Origin: Planctomycetota bacterium
GTDB taxonomy: Bacteria > Planctomycetota > Phycisphaerae > Phycisphaerales > SM1A02
DNA length: 64,000 nucleotides
Reading direction: 5' to 3'
Assembly: GCA_016872835.1 (NCBI GenBank)
Contig: VGYX01000010.1
Coordinates: forward strand, 47,025-111,024
Made by a program: the position numbers and the translations under genes. Below, one piece after another: positions 8,005-16,700 of this stretch. Under the pieces are notes generated by a model that saw only the letters and a list, made by a program, of their open reading frames with translations, was not told where the DNA came from and did not search any database. The stretch's first letter is position 1. Every line of letters begins with the position of its first letter.

Positions 8005-8262
8005 CCGCGAACGAGGGTTGGAGGTTGTTATCGATCACCTGCCACTCCTCCACGCGCGTCGTGACGGCACAGCCCGTACGCGGCCGCCTTGGCTCCGCTT
8101 CGCATCCGCCTCGGCTTAGCGCTCATCGCTCCGCTCGGCGAATCGGGTCCGGGGAAACATGCGATCGGCTCGCTGCGCTCTTCGCGAAACCGCTTTGCGG
8201 GCTGCGCCGTCACAACGCGCGGATCGAGGTGGTCAATAACAACCTCCGACCCTCGCTATCGG
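8005..8262. mobile_element. Palindromic element A (MITE/REP-like, no ORF)
   Basis: About 258 bp between serA and the S9 peptidase gene. The outer arms, 8012-8040 and 8227-8255, are inverted repeats matching at 26 of 29 positions (core GGAGGTTGTTAT). A second inner pair, 8057-8079 and 8197-8219, matches at about 21 of 23, so the element can fold into a long hairpin. Copy B at 21106-21354 has the same terminal sequence but largely different middle DNA. No reading frame inside looks coding. The right end abuts the -10-like hexamer of the downstream gene. Shared ends plus changing middles suggest a non-autonomous element moved by an enzyme encoded elsewhere. Confidence 0.75.
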
Positions 8263-8268
8263 TACCTT
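8263..8268 (+). promoter_or_regulatory. TACCTT -10-like element, S9 peptidase
   Basis: TACCTT, 6 nt, then ATG 8275. It directly touches the right end of palindromic element A, so any -35 sequence would have to lie inside the element. Confidence 0.5.
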
Positions 8269-8274
8269 GCTGGC

Positions 8275-10386
8275 ATGCTCACTGCACTCCTGACCGCTGT
8301 CCTCGCGTTTGCAGCCGATTCCGCGCCTGCGCCCGTCGTGGAGACGCTTCACGGCGAGACTTTCTCCGACGAGTGGCGTTGGCTCGAGGCGCTCGAGAAG
8401 GACTCCCCCGCCGTCGCAGACTGGACCACCGCGCAGATCGATCGCACGCGCTCCACGCTCGATGCGCTGCCGTGCCGCTCGCGCATCGCCTCCACGCTCG
8501 AGCCGCTGCTGAAGCTGCCGAGCGTGGGCCTGCCGAGCATGCACGGAGAATGGTGCTTCTTCGGTGAGCGCACTGGTGACCAGAATCAGGGCGTCCTGAA
8601 GGTGCAGAGGGGCACCGATCCCGCCTCGCGCGCCACTGCGCGCACGCTGATCGATCCCAACGCGATGGACGCGAAGGGCCTGATCTCGCTCGACTGGAAT
8701 GCGCCGAGTGACGACGGCACCATGCTCGCCTTCGGCACCAGCCGATCCGGCAGCGAGATGAGCGAACTTCGCGTGATGGACGTCGCCTCCGGCAAGACGC
8801 TGCCCGACACGATCACCGGCAAGGTGAGCTTCCAGGGCTGGACGCCCTCGAAGGACGGCTTCCTGTACAGCGCGCTGCGTGATCCGAAGGACCCGTACAG
8901 CCGCGAGGTGCGCTTCCACGTGCTCGGCACCGATCCAGCCACCGATCGCCTGCTCGCGAAGCAGACGAATCCGAGCGAGATCCCCTTCGCCGGCCTGAGC
9001 CGCGACGGTCGCTGGATGATGCTCGGCTTCAGCCGAGGCTGGCAGGCGAACGATCTCGCGGTCGCCGATTTCGAGGCCTGGCGCAAGGGTGCCGGTGATC
9101 CGAAGCTGATCGAGATCGCCAAGGGCCTGCCCGCGCGCTTCACGCCGATCGGCTTCGAAGGCTCGCGCATGCTGATGATGACCACGCTCGACGCGCCGCG
9201 CTCGCGGCTGGTCGCGGTGGATCTGTCGCAACCCGCGCGCGCGAACTGGAAGGACGTCATTCCCGAGCCCAAGGATGAGGTGCTCGAAAGCGTCGGCCTG
9301 ACGAAGGGCGGCATGATCGCGTCGTTCACGAAGCACGTCTGCACGCGCATGGAGCGGTTCGACCGATCAGGCCGCAGCCTCGGCGAGATCCCGCTGCCGG
9401 GCCTTGGCGCCGCCGGCGTGTCGATCGACGAGGATCGCTCCGACGCGTTCATCAGCTACACCAGCTACAACGAGCCGCGCAGCTCGTACCACGTGGCCGA
9501 CCTGGCCGCGCCGAAGCTCGTCTCGTGGTGGAAGCCCTCGGTGCCGCTGGACCTTACGAAGTGGACCGTGGAGCGCGTGCGCATCGCCAGCAAGGACGGC
9601 ACGATGGTGCCGCTGTTCATGGTGCGCCGAAGCGACCTCACGCCGAACGGTGACCGCCCTTGCCTGCTCTACGGCTACGGCGGCTTCAACGTGAGCATGG
9701 ATCCGGGATTCAACCCGGGCATCGCGCCATGGATCGAGGCAGGCGGCGTGTACGCGGTGGCGTGCCTGCGCGGCGGCGGCGAGTACGGCGAGGCGTGGCA
9801 CGAGGCCGGCATGCTCGGCCGCAAGCAGAACGTGTTCGACGACTACTACGCCTGCGCGGAGTGGCTGATCGGCAACAAGTGGACCAGCGCGAAGCGCCTC
9901 GCGATCCAGGGCGGCAGCAACGGCGGCCTGCTCACCGGCGTGGCGATCACGCAGCGACCCGACCTCTTCTGCGCCGCGATCAGCGCGGTGCCGCTGCTCG
10001 ACATGCTGCGCTACCAGAACTTCCTGCTGGCGAAGTACTGGGTGCCCGAATACGGCAGCAGCGACAGTGCCGAGCAGTTCAAGTGGCTGCGCGCGTACAG
10101 CCCGTACCACAACCTGAAGCCGGGCACGGCCTATCCAGCCGTGCTCTTCACGGCGGGCGAGAACGACAGCCGCGTGCACCCGCTGCACGCGCGCAAGATG
10201 GCCGCGCGGATGCAGGCGATGCGGGGAAGCGCACAGGATGGCAATCCGGTGCTGCTCTGGGTCGACCGCGACGCGGGTCACGGACAGGGCAAGCCGCTCG
10301 CCGCACGCATCCGCGATCAGGTCGACCAGTGGTCCTTCCTGATGTGGCGCACGGGCCTGTGCGATTCGTACGCACAGGGCAAGTGA
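8275..10386 (+). CDS. Prolyl oligopeptidase family (S9A) serine peptidase
   Basis: 703 residues. The track start at 8089 runs through the palindromic element; ATG 8275 gives a short hydrophobic N-terminus (MLTALLTAVLAFAA) consistent with export. The N-terminal ~400 residues form a beta-propeller-like region and the C-terminal ~270 an alpha/beta hydrolase. The catalytic triad is visible: GGSNGG (Ser), the Asp in TAGENDSRVHP and His in DAGHGQGK. The LYGYGGF and CLRGGGEYGEAWH motifs are typical of prolyl oligopeptidases, which cut short peptides after proline. It converges on pcrA with 25 bp between stops. Confidence 0.93.
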   Translation: MLTALLTAVLAFAADSAPAPVVETLHGETFSDEWRWLEALEKDSPAVADWTTAQIDRTRSTLDALPCRSRIASTLEPLLKLPSVGLPSMHGEWCFFGERTGDQNQGVLKVQRGTDPASRATARTLIDPNAMDAKGLISLDWNAPSDDGTMLAFGTSRSGSEMSELRVMDVASGKTLPDTITGKVSFQGWTPSKDGFLYSALRDPKDPYSREVRFHVLGTDPATDRLLAKQTNPSEIPFAGLSRDGRWMMLGFSRGWQANDLAVADFEAWRKGAGDPKLIEIAKGLPARFTPIGFEGSRMLMMTTLDAPRSRLVAVDLSQPARANWKDVIPEPKDEVLESVGLTKGGMIASFTKHVCTRMERFDRSGRSLGEIPLPGLGAAGVSIDEDRSDAFISYTSYNEPRSSYHVADLAAPKLVSWWKPSVPLDLTKWTVERVRIASKDGTMVPLFMVRRSDLTPNGDRPCLLYGYGGFNVSMDPGFNPGIAPWIEAGGVYAVACLRGGGEYGEAWHEAGMLGRKQNVFDDYYACAEWLIGNKWTSAKRLAIQGGSNGGLLTGVAITQRPDLFCAAISAVPLLDMLRYQNFLLAKYWVPEYGSSDSAEQFKWLRAYSPYHNLKPGTAYPAVLFTAGENDSRVHPLHARKMAARMQAMRGSAQDGNPVLLWVDRDAGHGQGKPLAARIRDQVDQWSFLMWRTGLCDSYAQGK

Positions 10387-10411
10387 GCGCACAAACCCAC
10401 ACGCCGCATGA

Positions 10412-12637
10412 TCAGCCGATCACCTGCAGCCGCGCGAACTCCTGGATGAGCGTCTTGCGGCCCACCGCCGCGAACGCCACGCGCAGCGCCGTGCTGCCGC
10501 CGCGCGGGCTCACGGCCTCGATCGTGCCCACACCAAAGAGCGGATGCCGCACCCGCATGCCCACGCGCAGGCCGCCGGGGCGCGGCGCAGGTGCGTCGAT
10601 CCCGTCGCTTCCATCGTCGCCGTAATCCTCGGTCGTGTCCTCGCGCACGACTTCGTCGGGCAGTTCACGGACGAACATGCTCTCGATCGTCGCCATCGGC
10701 TGACCGCGCATCGTGCGGCTTGCGGCGCTCGTGAGCAGCAGCCGGTCCTCGGCACGCGTCATGCCGACGAAGCACAGCCGGCGCTCCTCCTCGAGATCAC
10801 CCGGCGTGTCCATGCTGCGCGCGTGCGGCAGACTGCCCTGCTCGAGGCCGACCATGCACACCAGCGGGAACTCGAGCCCCTTCGCCGCGTGCAGCGTCAT
10901 CAGCGTGACCGCGCCGTTCTCGGGATCGAACGCGTCGCTGTCGGCGACCAGCGCGATGCGTTCGAGATACGCCCGCAGCGCGTCGAGTCCGGTCCGGAGC
11001 GGCGGCACGCCCTCCTCCTCGCCCACCGCCTCCTGTGCCAGTCGCTCCGACACGAACTCCGACGACGCACTCACCACCTGTGCCAGGTTCTCCACGCGGC
11101 TCTCGCCCTCGTCGGCGTTCTCGCGGTCCTCCTGCAGATAGTGCGCCTCAAGGCCGCTCTCGCGCGCGATGCGTCCGACGAGTTCGCCCAGCGCCTCCGC
11201 CGGCGAACCTTCCGCCTCGCGGCGCCACGCCAGCACCAGCTCCGCCAGCTTCCGTGCAGCGTTCGCTGCGCGCGCCGTCACTCCCGCCTCCTCCGGCATG
11301 CGAAGCGCCTCGATGAGTGGCATGCCTCGCTTGGCCGCGTGGAGTTCGATGCGCGAGAGGCTGGTGTCGCCCAGACCGCGCGCCGGCACGTTCGCCACGC
11401 GTCCGAGCGCAAGCTCGTCCTGCGGATTCGCGGCCAGACGCAGGTACGCGACCAGGTCGCGCACCTCGCGCCGGTCGTAGAACGCGGTGCCGCGCACGAC
11501 CTGATGCGGAATGTCCGCGCGACGCAGCGCTTCCTCGAGCACGCGGCTCATGCTGTTCATGCGGTAGAGCACGGCCATGCCCTTCCATGGCACACCGCGC
11601 TCGCGCCCCGCCTCGAGCTCGCGCACCACGCGCAACGCCTCGCTGCGCTCGTCCACGCAGCGCACGTAGATCGGCGCATCACCCTCGCCGCGCATGCTGC
11701 GCAACTCCTTGTGGCGCCGCTGGCGATTGCGCTGGATCAGCGTGCTCGCCGCGTCGACGATCGGTCGAACGCTTCGGAAGTTCTCGCCCAGTGGGATCAC
11801 CGTCGCGTCGGGGAAGCTCTGCTCGAACTGCAGGATGTTGCGCAAGTCGGCGCCGCGCCAGCCGTAGATGCTCTGATCGGGATCGCCCACCACGCAGAGC
11901 CGCCGGTGCTCGCGCGCCAGCTCGTGGACCATGCAGAACTGCGCGTGATTCGTGTCCTGGTACTCGTCGACCAACATGTTTCGGAAGCGCCCACGCAGCA
12001 GTTCGCGCACCTCCTCGTGCTCGCGCAGCAGACGCGCGGTGCGGCACAGCAGGTCGTCGAAATCAAGCGCCTTGCTGCGAGCGAGAACCTTTTCGTAGGC
12101 GGCGAAGATGCGTGCGATGGTGCGCGCGCGCCAGTCGCGGCTCTGCGCCGCAGCCGCGTCGGGCGAGAGCAACTGGTCCTTGAAGCCGCCGATCTCGGAC
12201 AGCACCGCATTCGGCGTGAAGCGGTCACTTCCCTCGCCCGCCTCGCTGATCGCCTGCTTGCAGGCCTTCGCCTGATCGTCGGTGTCGAGCACCGTGAAGT
12301 CCGATGGCACGTCCGCCTGCTCTGCATAACGGCGCAGCACGCGCGCACCGAAAGCGTGGAAGGTGCCCGCGACGATGCGCGACGCGTCACCATGACCCGA
12401 CATGAGTTCCTGCACGCGCCGCCGCATCTCGCCCGCGGCCTTGTTGGTGAACGTCAGCGCGAGCACGCTGGAGGGCGACTCGCCGCACGCGACGAGGTAC
12501 GCGATGCGATGTGTGATCACGCGCGTCTTGCCGGAACCTGGTCCGGCGAGCACGAGCAGCGGCGTTCCGCGATGCTCGACCGCCTGCCGCTGGGGCTCGG
12601 TGAGACGCTCCAGCAGGCTGTGCGCGTGGCTTGACAT
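10412..12637 (-). CDS. pcrA: UvrD/PcrA-type superfamily 1A DNA helicase
   Basis: 741 residues. A 3'-5' helicase acting in excision repair, mismatch repair and removal of recombination proteins. Visible motifs: Q motif LTEPQRQAVEH, motif I AGPGSGKTRVITHR, motif II VDEYQDTNHAQ, GDPDQSIYGWRGA, LGENFRS, and near the end LMTLHAAKGLEFPLV and VGMTRAEDRLLLT. The last ~50 residues (VRHPLFGVGTIEAV...) match the small C-terminal Tudor-like domain of PcrA/UvrD, which binds RNA polymerase. A TAAACT hexamer ends 10 nt before the ATG, overlapping an upstream GGAG. Confidence 0.94.
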   Translation of the reverse strand: MSSHAHSLLERLTEPQRQAVEHRGTPLLVLAGPGSGKTRVITHRIAYLVACGESPSSVLALTFTNKAAGEMRRRVQELMSGHGDASRIVAGTFHAFGARVLRRYAEQADVPSDFTVLDTDDQAKACKQAISEAGEGSDRFTPNAVLSEIGGFKDQLLSPDAAAAQSRDWRARTIARIFAAYEKVLARSKALDFDDLLCRTARLLREHEEVRELLRGRFRNMLVDEYQDTNHAQFCMVHELAREHRRLCVVGDPDQSIYGWRGADLRNILQFEQSFPDATVIPLGENFRSVRPIVDAASTLIQRNRQRRHKELRSMRGEGDAPIYVRCVDERSEALRVVRELEAGRERGVPWKGMAVLYRMNSMSRVLEEALRRADIPHQVVRGTAFYDRREVRDLVAYLRLAANPQDELALGRVANVPARGLGDTSLSRIELHAAKRGMPLIEALRMPEEAGVTARAANAARKLAELVLAWRREAEGSPAEALGELVGRIARESGLEAHYLQEDRENADEGESRVENLAQVVSASSEFVSERLAQEAVGEEEGVPPLRTGLDALRAYLERIALVADSDAFDPENGAVTLMTLHAAKGLEFPLVCMVGLEQGSLPHARSMDTPGDLEEERRLCFVGMTRAEDRLLLTSAASRTMRGQPMATIESMFVRELPDEVVREDTTEDYGDDGSDGIDAPAPRPGGLRVGMRVRHPLFGVGTIEAVSPRGGSTALRVAFAAVGRKTLIQEFARLQVIG

Positions 12638-12738
12638 CGAGACTCCGAGTTTAGAAGGGGAAAAACCGCGTGTTCTCCACGTTCAAGCCTCATGCGTTCC
12701 ACAAGATCTTGCGGAAACGGAGACCCAAGACAGCCTCT

Positions 12739-12756
12739 CCACACCAATTGTTGTGG
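12739..12756. promoter_or_regulatory. Dyad 1 upstream of dcd-nrdJ (NrdR-box-like)
   Basis: CCACACCAATTGTTGTGG is a palindrome with one mismatched pair. Its core matches the published NrdR-box consensus (acaCwAtATaTwGtgt) at about 11 of 16 positions by eye. NrdR represses ribonucleotide reductase genes, and nrdJ lies in this operon, but the match is partial. Confidence 0.4.
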
Positions 12757-12777
12757 TGGGTGAGAGAATCTGCCGAT

Positions 12778-12808
12778 GCACAACCGCATGAAACGCCTGA
12801 GGTTGTGC
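12778..12808. promoter_or_regulatory. Dyad 2 upstream of dcd-nrdJ
   Basis: GCACAACC and GGTTGTGC form a perfect 8-bp inverted repeat around a 15-nt spacer. It shares the CACAA/TTGTG half-site with dyad 1. Confidence 0.4.
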
Positions 12809-12824
12809 GCGGTCTTCGTGAAAT

Positions 12825-12843
12825 CGCAACATTTCGTGTTGCG
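12825..12843. promoter_or_regulatory. Dyad 3 upstream of the dcd promoter
   Basis: CGCAACA-TTTCG-TGTTGCG, a perfect 7-bp inverted repeat. It ends 5 bp before the predicted -35 box, a typical operator position. Confidence 0.45.
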
Positions 12844-12848
12844 CCATC

Positions 12849-12876
12849 TTGCGAGCCCAATCTGTAGGGGTAGGAT
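12849..12876 (+). promoter_or_regulatory. Sigma-70-type promoter of dcd-nrdJ
   Basis: TTGCGA, 16 bp, TAGGAT. Start of transcription is expected near 12883, giving a leader of about 160 nt to dcd. Confidence 0.5.
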
Positions 12877-13041
12877 CCGCCGCGTCCTTGGCTCTTGCAG
12901 GCGTGCAAAGGCCCCGGATTCGGTGTTGAGAGCAGTCCGTTTGTTCGGATCCTGTTCGGATGCTTTCGCGGAGGCATTCCCTCGGACTTGTGACCGAGGG
13001 GCGTGAGCGTTCCGACAGGACTGTAAGAGAAAGAGACCGCC

Positions 13042-13632
13042 ATGGTGCTGTGCGACTCTGAAATCCAGGAACGTGTTGGCATCGAGCCCTTCGAGGGCAT
13101 GGCCAAGCGACCGGGCAGGATCTCCTTCGGTGTCAGCAGCTACGGCTACGACGTGCGCGTGGGCACTCGATTCAAGGTGTTCACGAACGCCACCAGCGGT
13201 GGCACCGCAGTCGTCGACCCCAAGAACTTCACGAACGACCTCTTCATCGATGTCGAGCTCGCCGGCACCGGCCGCGACCACATCATCATCCCGCCGAACT
13301 CCTTCGCACTCGCCGAGACCGTCGAGACGATCGAGGTGCCACGCGATTGCCTGGCGATCTGCGTGGGCAAGAGCACCTACGCGCGCTGCGGCATCATCGT
13401 GAACGTGACCCCGCTCGAGCCCGAGTGGCGCGGCAAGGTCACGATCGAGATCAGCAACACCACCCCGCTTCCGGCCCGTATCTACGCCAACGAGGGCATC
13501 GCCCAGATGGTGTTCCTGCAGGCCAGCCGCACCTGCACAAGCAGCTACGCGGACAAGTCGGGCAAGTACCAGGACCAGACAGGACTCACCCTGCCGATGG
13601 TCGACGGCCTCAAGCCGCCGGCCTCGGCCTGA
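13042..13632 (+). CDS. dcd: dCTP deaminase
   Basis: 196 residues, the usual length. It converts dCTP to dUTP, feeding dTMP synthesis. The signature [21 protein letters not shown] is intact, including the catalytic Glu in PLEPEW and the nucleotide-binding Ser/Arg. The trimer-forming C-terminus ends [13 protein letters not shown], as in E. coli Dcd. It is followed after 79 bp by nrdJ in the same direction, so this block links dNTP production (reductase) with pyrimidine balance (deaminase). A GC-rich palindrome lies between the two genes. Confidence 0.95.
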   Translation: MVLCDSEIQERVGIEPFEGMAKRPGRISFGVSSYGYDVRVGTRFKVFTNATSGGTAVVDPKNFTNDLFIDVELAGTGRDHIIIPPNSFALAETVETIEVPRDCLAICVGKSTYARCGIIVNVTPLEPEWRGKVTIEISNTTPLPARIYANEGIAQMVFLQASRTCTSSYADKSGKYQDQTGLTLPMVDGLKPPASA

Positions 13633-13642
13633 CTCGACCACG

Positions 13643-13668
13643 CCGCCCCGCGGGGCGGACCCGTTTTC
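13643..13668 (+). terminator. GC-rich palindrome followed by a T run between dcd and nrdJ
   Basis: CCGCCCCGCGGGGCGG is a perfect 16-bp palindrome followed by ACCCGTTTT. It may attenuate transcription between the genes or mark an mRNA processing point. The loop is minimal, so it is a weak terminator at best. Confidence 0.35.
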
Positions 13669-13711
13669 ACGTCGCTTCTCACTTCACTTCCATCGCAGGA
13701 CAGGACGAACC

Positions 13712-16700
13712 ATGCGAATCCACCGCCGCTTCACCCAGCCGAACCAGGACGTGTACACCTCGATCGAGTGGAGCACCCGCTCCAGCAAGATCTCCAACAG
13801 TGACGGCAGCACGGTCTTCGAGATGACCGATGCGGAGATCCCCGCCAGCTGGAGTCAGCTCGCCACGGACATCGTGGTGAGCAAGTACTTCCGCAAGGCC
13901 GGCGTGCCGCAGTTGCAGAAGGACGGTTCGGCGAAGGTCGACGCGTCGGGCAAGCCCGTGCTTGGCCCTGAGCGCTCGGTGAAGCAGGTGGTGCACCGCC
14001 TCGCCGGCTGCTGGCGCCACTGGGCCGAGAAGTTCGGCTACTTCGCAAGCGCCAAGGACGCGCAGGCGTTCTACGACGAGATCGCGTGGATGCTGCTGAA
14101 CCAGGTCGCGGCGCCCAACAGCCCGCAGTGGTTCAACACCGGCCTGCACTTCGCCTACGGCATCAACGGTCCGGCGCAGGGCCACTGGATCGCCGATCAC
14201 GCGACCGGCGCCTGCTCGCTCGCCGCCGACGCCTACAGCCACCCGCAGCCGCACGCCTGCTTCATTCAGGCCGTGCGCGACGACCTCGTTGGCGAAGGCG
14301 GCATCATGGATCTCTGGACGCGCGAGGCGCGCCTGTTCAAGTACGGCTCGGGCACGGGCACGAACTTCAGCAACCTGCGTGGCGACAACGAGCCGCTCTC
14401 GGGCGGCGGCAAGTCGAGCGGTCTGATGAGCTTCCTGAAGATCGGCGATCGCGCCGCGGGCGCCATCAAGTCGGGCGGCACCACCCGCCGCGCCGCCAAG
14501 ATGGTCTGCTTGGACGTGGATCACCCGGACATCGAGGCCTTCGTGAACTGGAAGGTTCGCGAGGAGATCAAGGTGGCCGCGCTTGTGGAGGGCGTCAAGC
14601 ATCTGGCGCCTGAACTTCAGGAGACGGTCAAGCGCCTGAACCTGAAGCTCGACTACGACTTCAACGGCGAGAGCTACTACACCGTCAGCGGCCAGAATTC
14701 GAACAACTCGGTGCGCCTGAGCGACGCCTTCATGGAGGCCGTCGACGCCGACGCCGACTGGACACTCACCCGTCGCACCGACGGCAAGGTCGCCAAGACC
14801 CTGAAGGCGCGCGGCTTGTGGGGCCAGATCAACTATGCGGCGTGGCGCTGCGCCGATCCCGGCCTGCAGTACGACAGCACCATCAACGCATGGCACACCT
14901 GCCCGCAGGGCGGACGCATCAACGCGAGCAACCCGTGCAGCGAGTACATGTTCCTCGACAACACGGCGTGCAACCTCGCGAGCATCAACCTGCTCAAGCT
15001 GTACGACCCCGAGACCCGCACCTTCGACCTCGAGGCCTACGAGCACGCGATCTCGCTGTGGACCGTGGTGCTCGAGATCAGCGTGCTGATGGCGGCCTTC
15101 CCCTCGCGCGAGATCGCCGAACTCAGCTGGAAGTACCGCACGCTCGGCCTCGGCTACGCGAACCTGGGCGCACTGCTCATGCAGGCGGGCATCCCGTACG
15201 ACAGCGACGAGGGTCGCGCGCTCTGCGGCGCCTTCAGCGCCATCCTGACCGGTCGCAGCTACGCGGCCAGCGCGCTGCTGGCGGCCGAGCACGGCCCCTT
15301 CGACGGCTTCCAGGAGAACCGCGAGGAGATGCTGCGGGTGATCCGCAACCACCGCCGCGCGGCCTACGGTGTCGAGCGCGGCTCGGACGAGTGGGAGAGC
15401 CTGCGCATCCGTCCGGTGTCGATCGATCACGGCCTCTTCAAGGCCGGCAAGGTGCCGCTGGCGAACGCCGGCGACGTGCTGTCGCGGTCGCTCGCCGCGT
15501 GGGATGACGCGCTGCTGTTCGGCACCAAATTCGGCTTCCGCAACGCGCAGGTCACGGTGATCGCCCCGACCGGCACCATCGGCCTGCTGATGGACTGCGA
15601 CACCACCGGCGTGGAGCCCGACTTCGCGCTGACCAAGTTCAAGAAGCTCGCCGGCGGCGGCTACTTCAAGATCGCCAATCAGAGCCTGCGTCCTGCGTTC
15701 AAGTCCCTCGGATACTCGGCCACGCAGACCGACGAGATCCTGGCTCACGTGATGGGCACGCTGAACCTGGCCACGCCGATGCCCGACGCGAAGGGCAACA
15801 TCCCCGCGTCCGGCGCGACGTTCCGCGAGCATCTCTCGGCTGCGGGCTACACCGGCGACGACCTGGTGGCGCTGGAGAACCAGCTCCCGATGATGTTCGA
15901 GCTCGGTTTCGCGTTCAGCGCGTGGAGCATGCCGGCGGCGGTGCTGGCGCACGCGGGCGTCGATGCCGAGGCCGCGAAGGCCGACCCGAAGTTCAATGGC
16001 CTGAAGGTGCTTGGCCTGAAGAAGGCGCAGATCGAGGCGCTCAACCGCCGCATCTGCGGCACGCAGACGGTGGAAGGCGCGCCGCACCTCAAGGCGGAGC
16101 ACCTGCCGGTGTTCGACTGCGCCAACAAGTGCGGTCCCACGGGCACGCGGTTCATCCGCCCCGAGGGCCACATCCACATGATGGCCGCGGCGCAGCCCTT
16201 CATCTCGGGTGCGATCTCCAAGACCATCAACATGCCGCATGAGGCGACCGTCGAGGAGATCGGCGCCGCCTACCGCATGAGCTGGGAACTCGGCCTGAAG
16301 GCCAACGCGCTCTATCGCGATGGCAGCAAGCTGAGCCAGCCGCTCAACACCAAGACCGATGTGGAGCGGGAGGACGAGGACACCGAAGGCCTTGATGAGG
16401 CGTCGGCGGAGACCGTCGCTTCGCCTGAGGAAGTGCTGGTGGAGAGCGGCCGTCTCGCCGAGGGCGAGCGCATGGTCGAGCGCATCGTGGAGCGCGTGGT
16501 GGAACGCGTGATCGAGCGCCCGATGCGTCGTCGCCTGCCCGAGACCCGCGGCAGCATCACGCACAAGTTCAACGTGGCCGGCCACGAGGGCTACCTCATC
16601 GTCGGCCTGTACGAGGATGGGCGTCCCGGCGAGCTCTTCATCACGATGGCGAAGGAAGGCTCGACGATCGGCGGCCTGATGGACTCGCTCGGCACCGCGA

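Larger units (their letters stand above)
12638..13041 (+). other. 404-bp control region of dcd-nrdJ
   Basis: No convincing gene; the short ORFs at 12670 and 12776 show no family resemblance and sit in the promoter region. It holds three inverted repeats, a sigma-70-type promoter and a leader of about 160 nt. The leader can form a small hairpin (CCTCGG/CCGAGG around 12972-12990) and ends in a purine-rich stretch before the dcd ATG. See the separate entries. Confidence 0.6.

Noticed and set aside
8089-8274. N-terminal extension of the S9 peptidase in the track
   Set aside because: It translates palindromic element A; the ATG at 8275 has a -10-like element at the right distance and a better N-terminus.
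12670-13006. Short ORFs of 65 and 76 codons before dcd
   Set aside because: They overlap the predicted promoter and dyads, have no Shine-Dalgarno or TANNNT signal at the right distance and no recognisable family.
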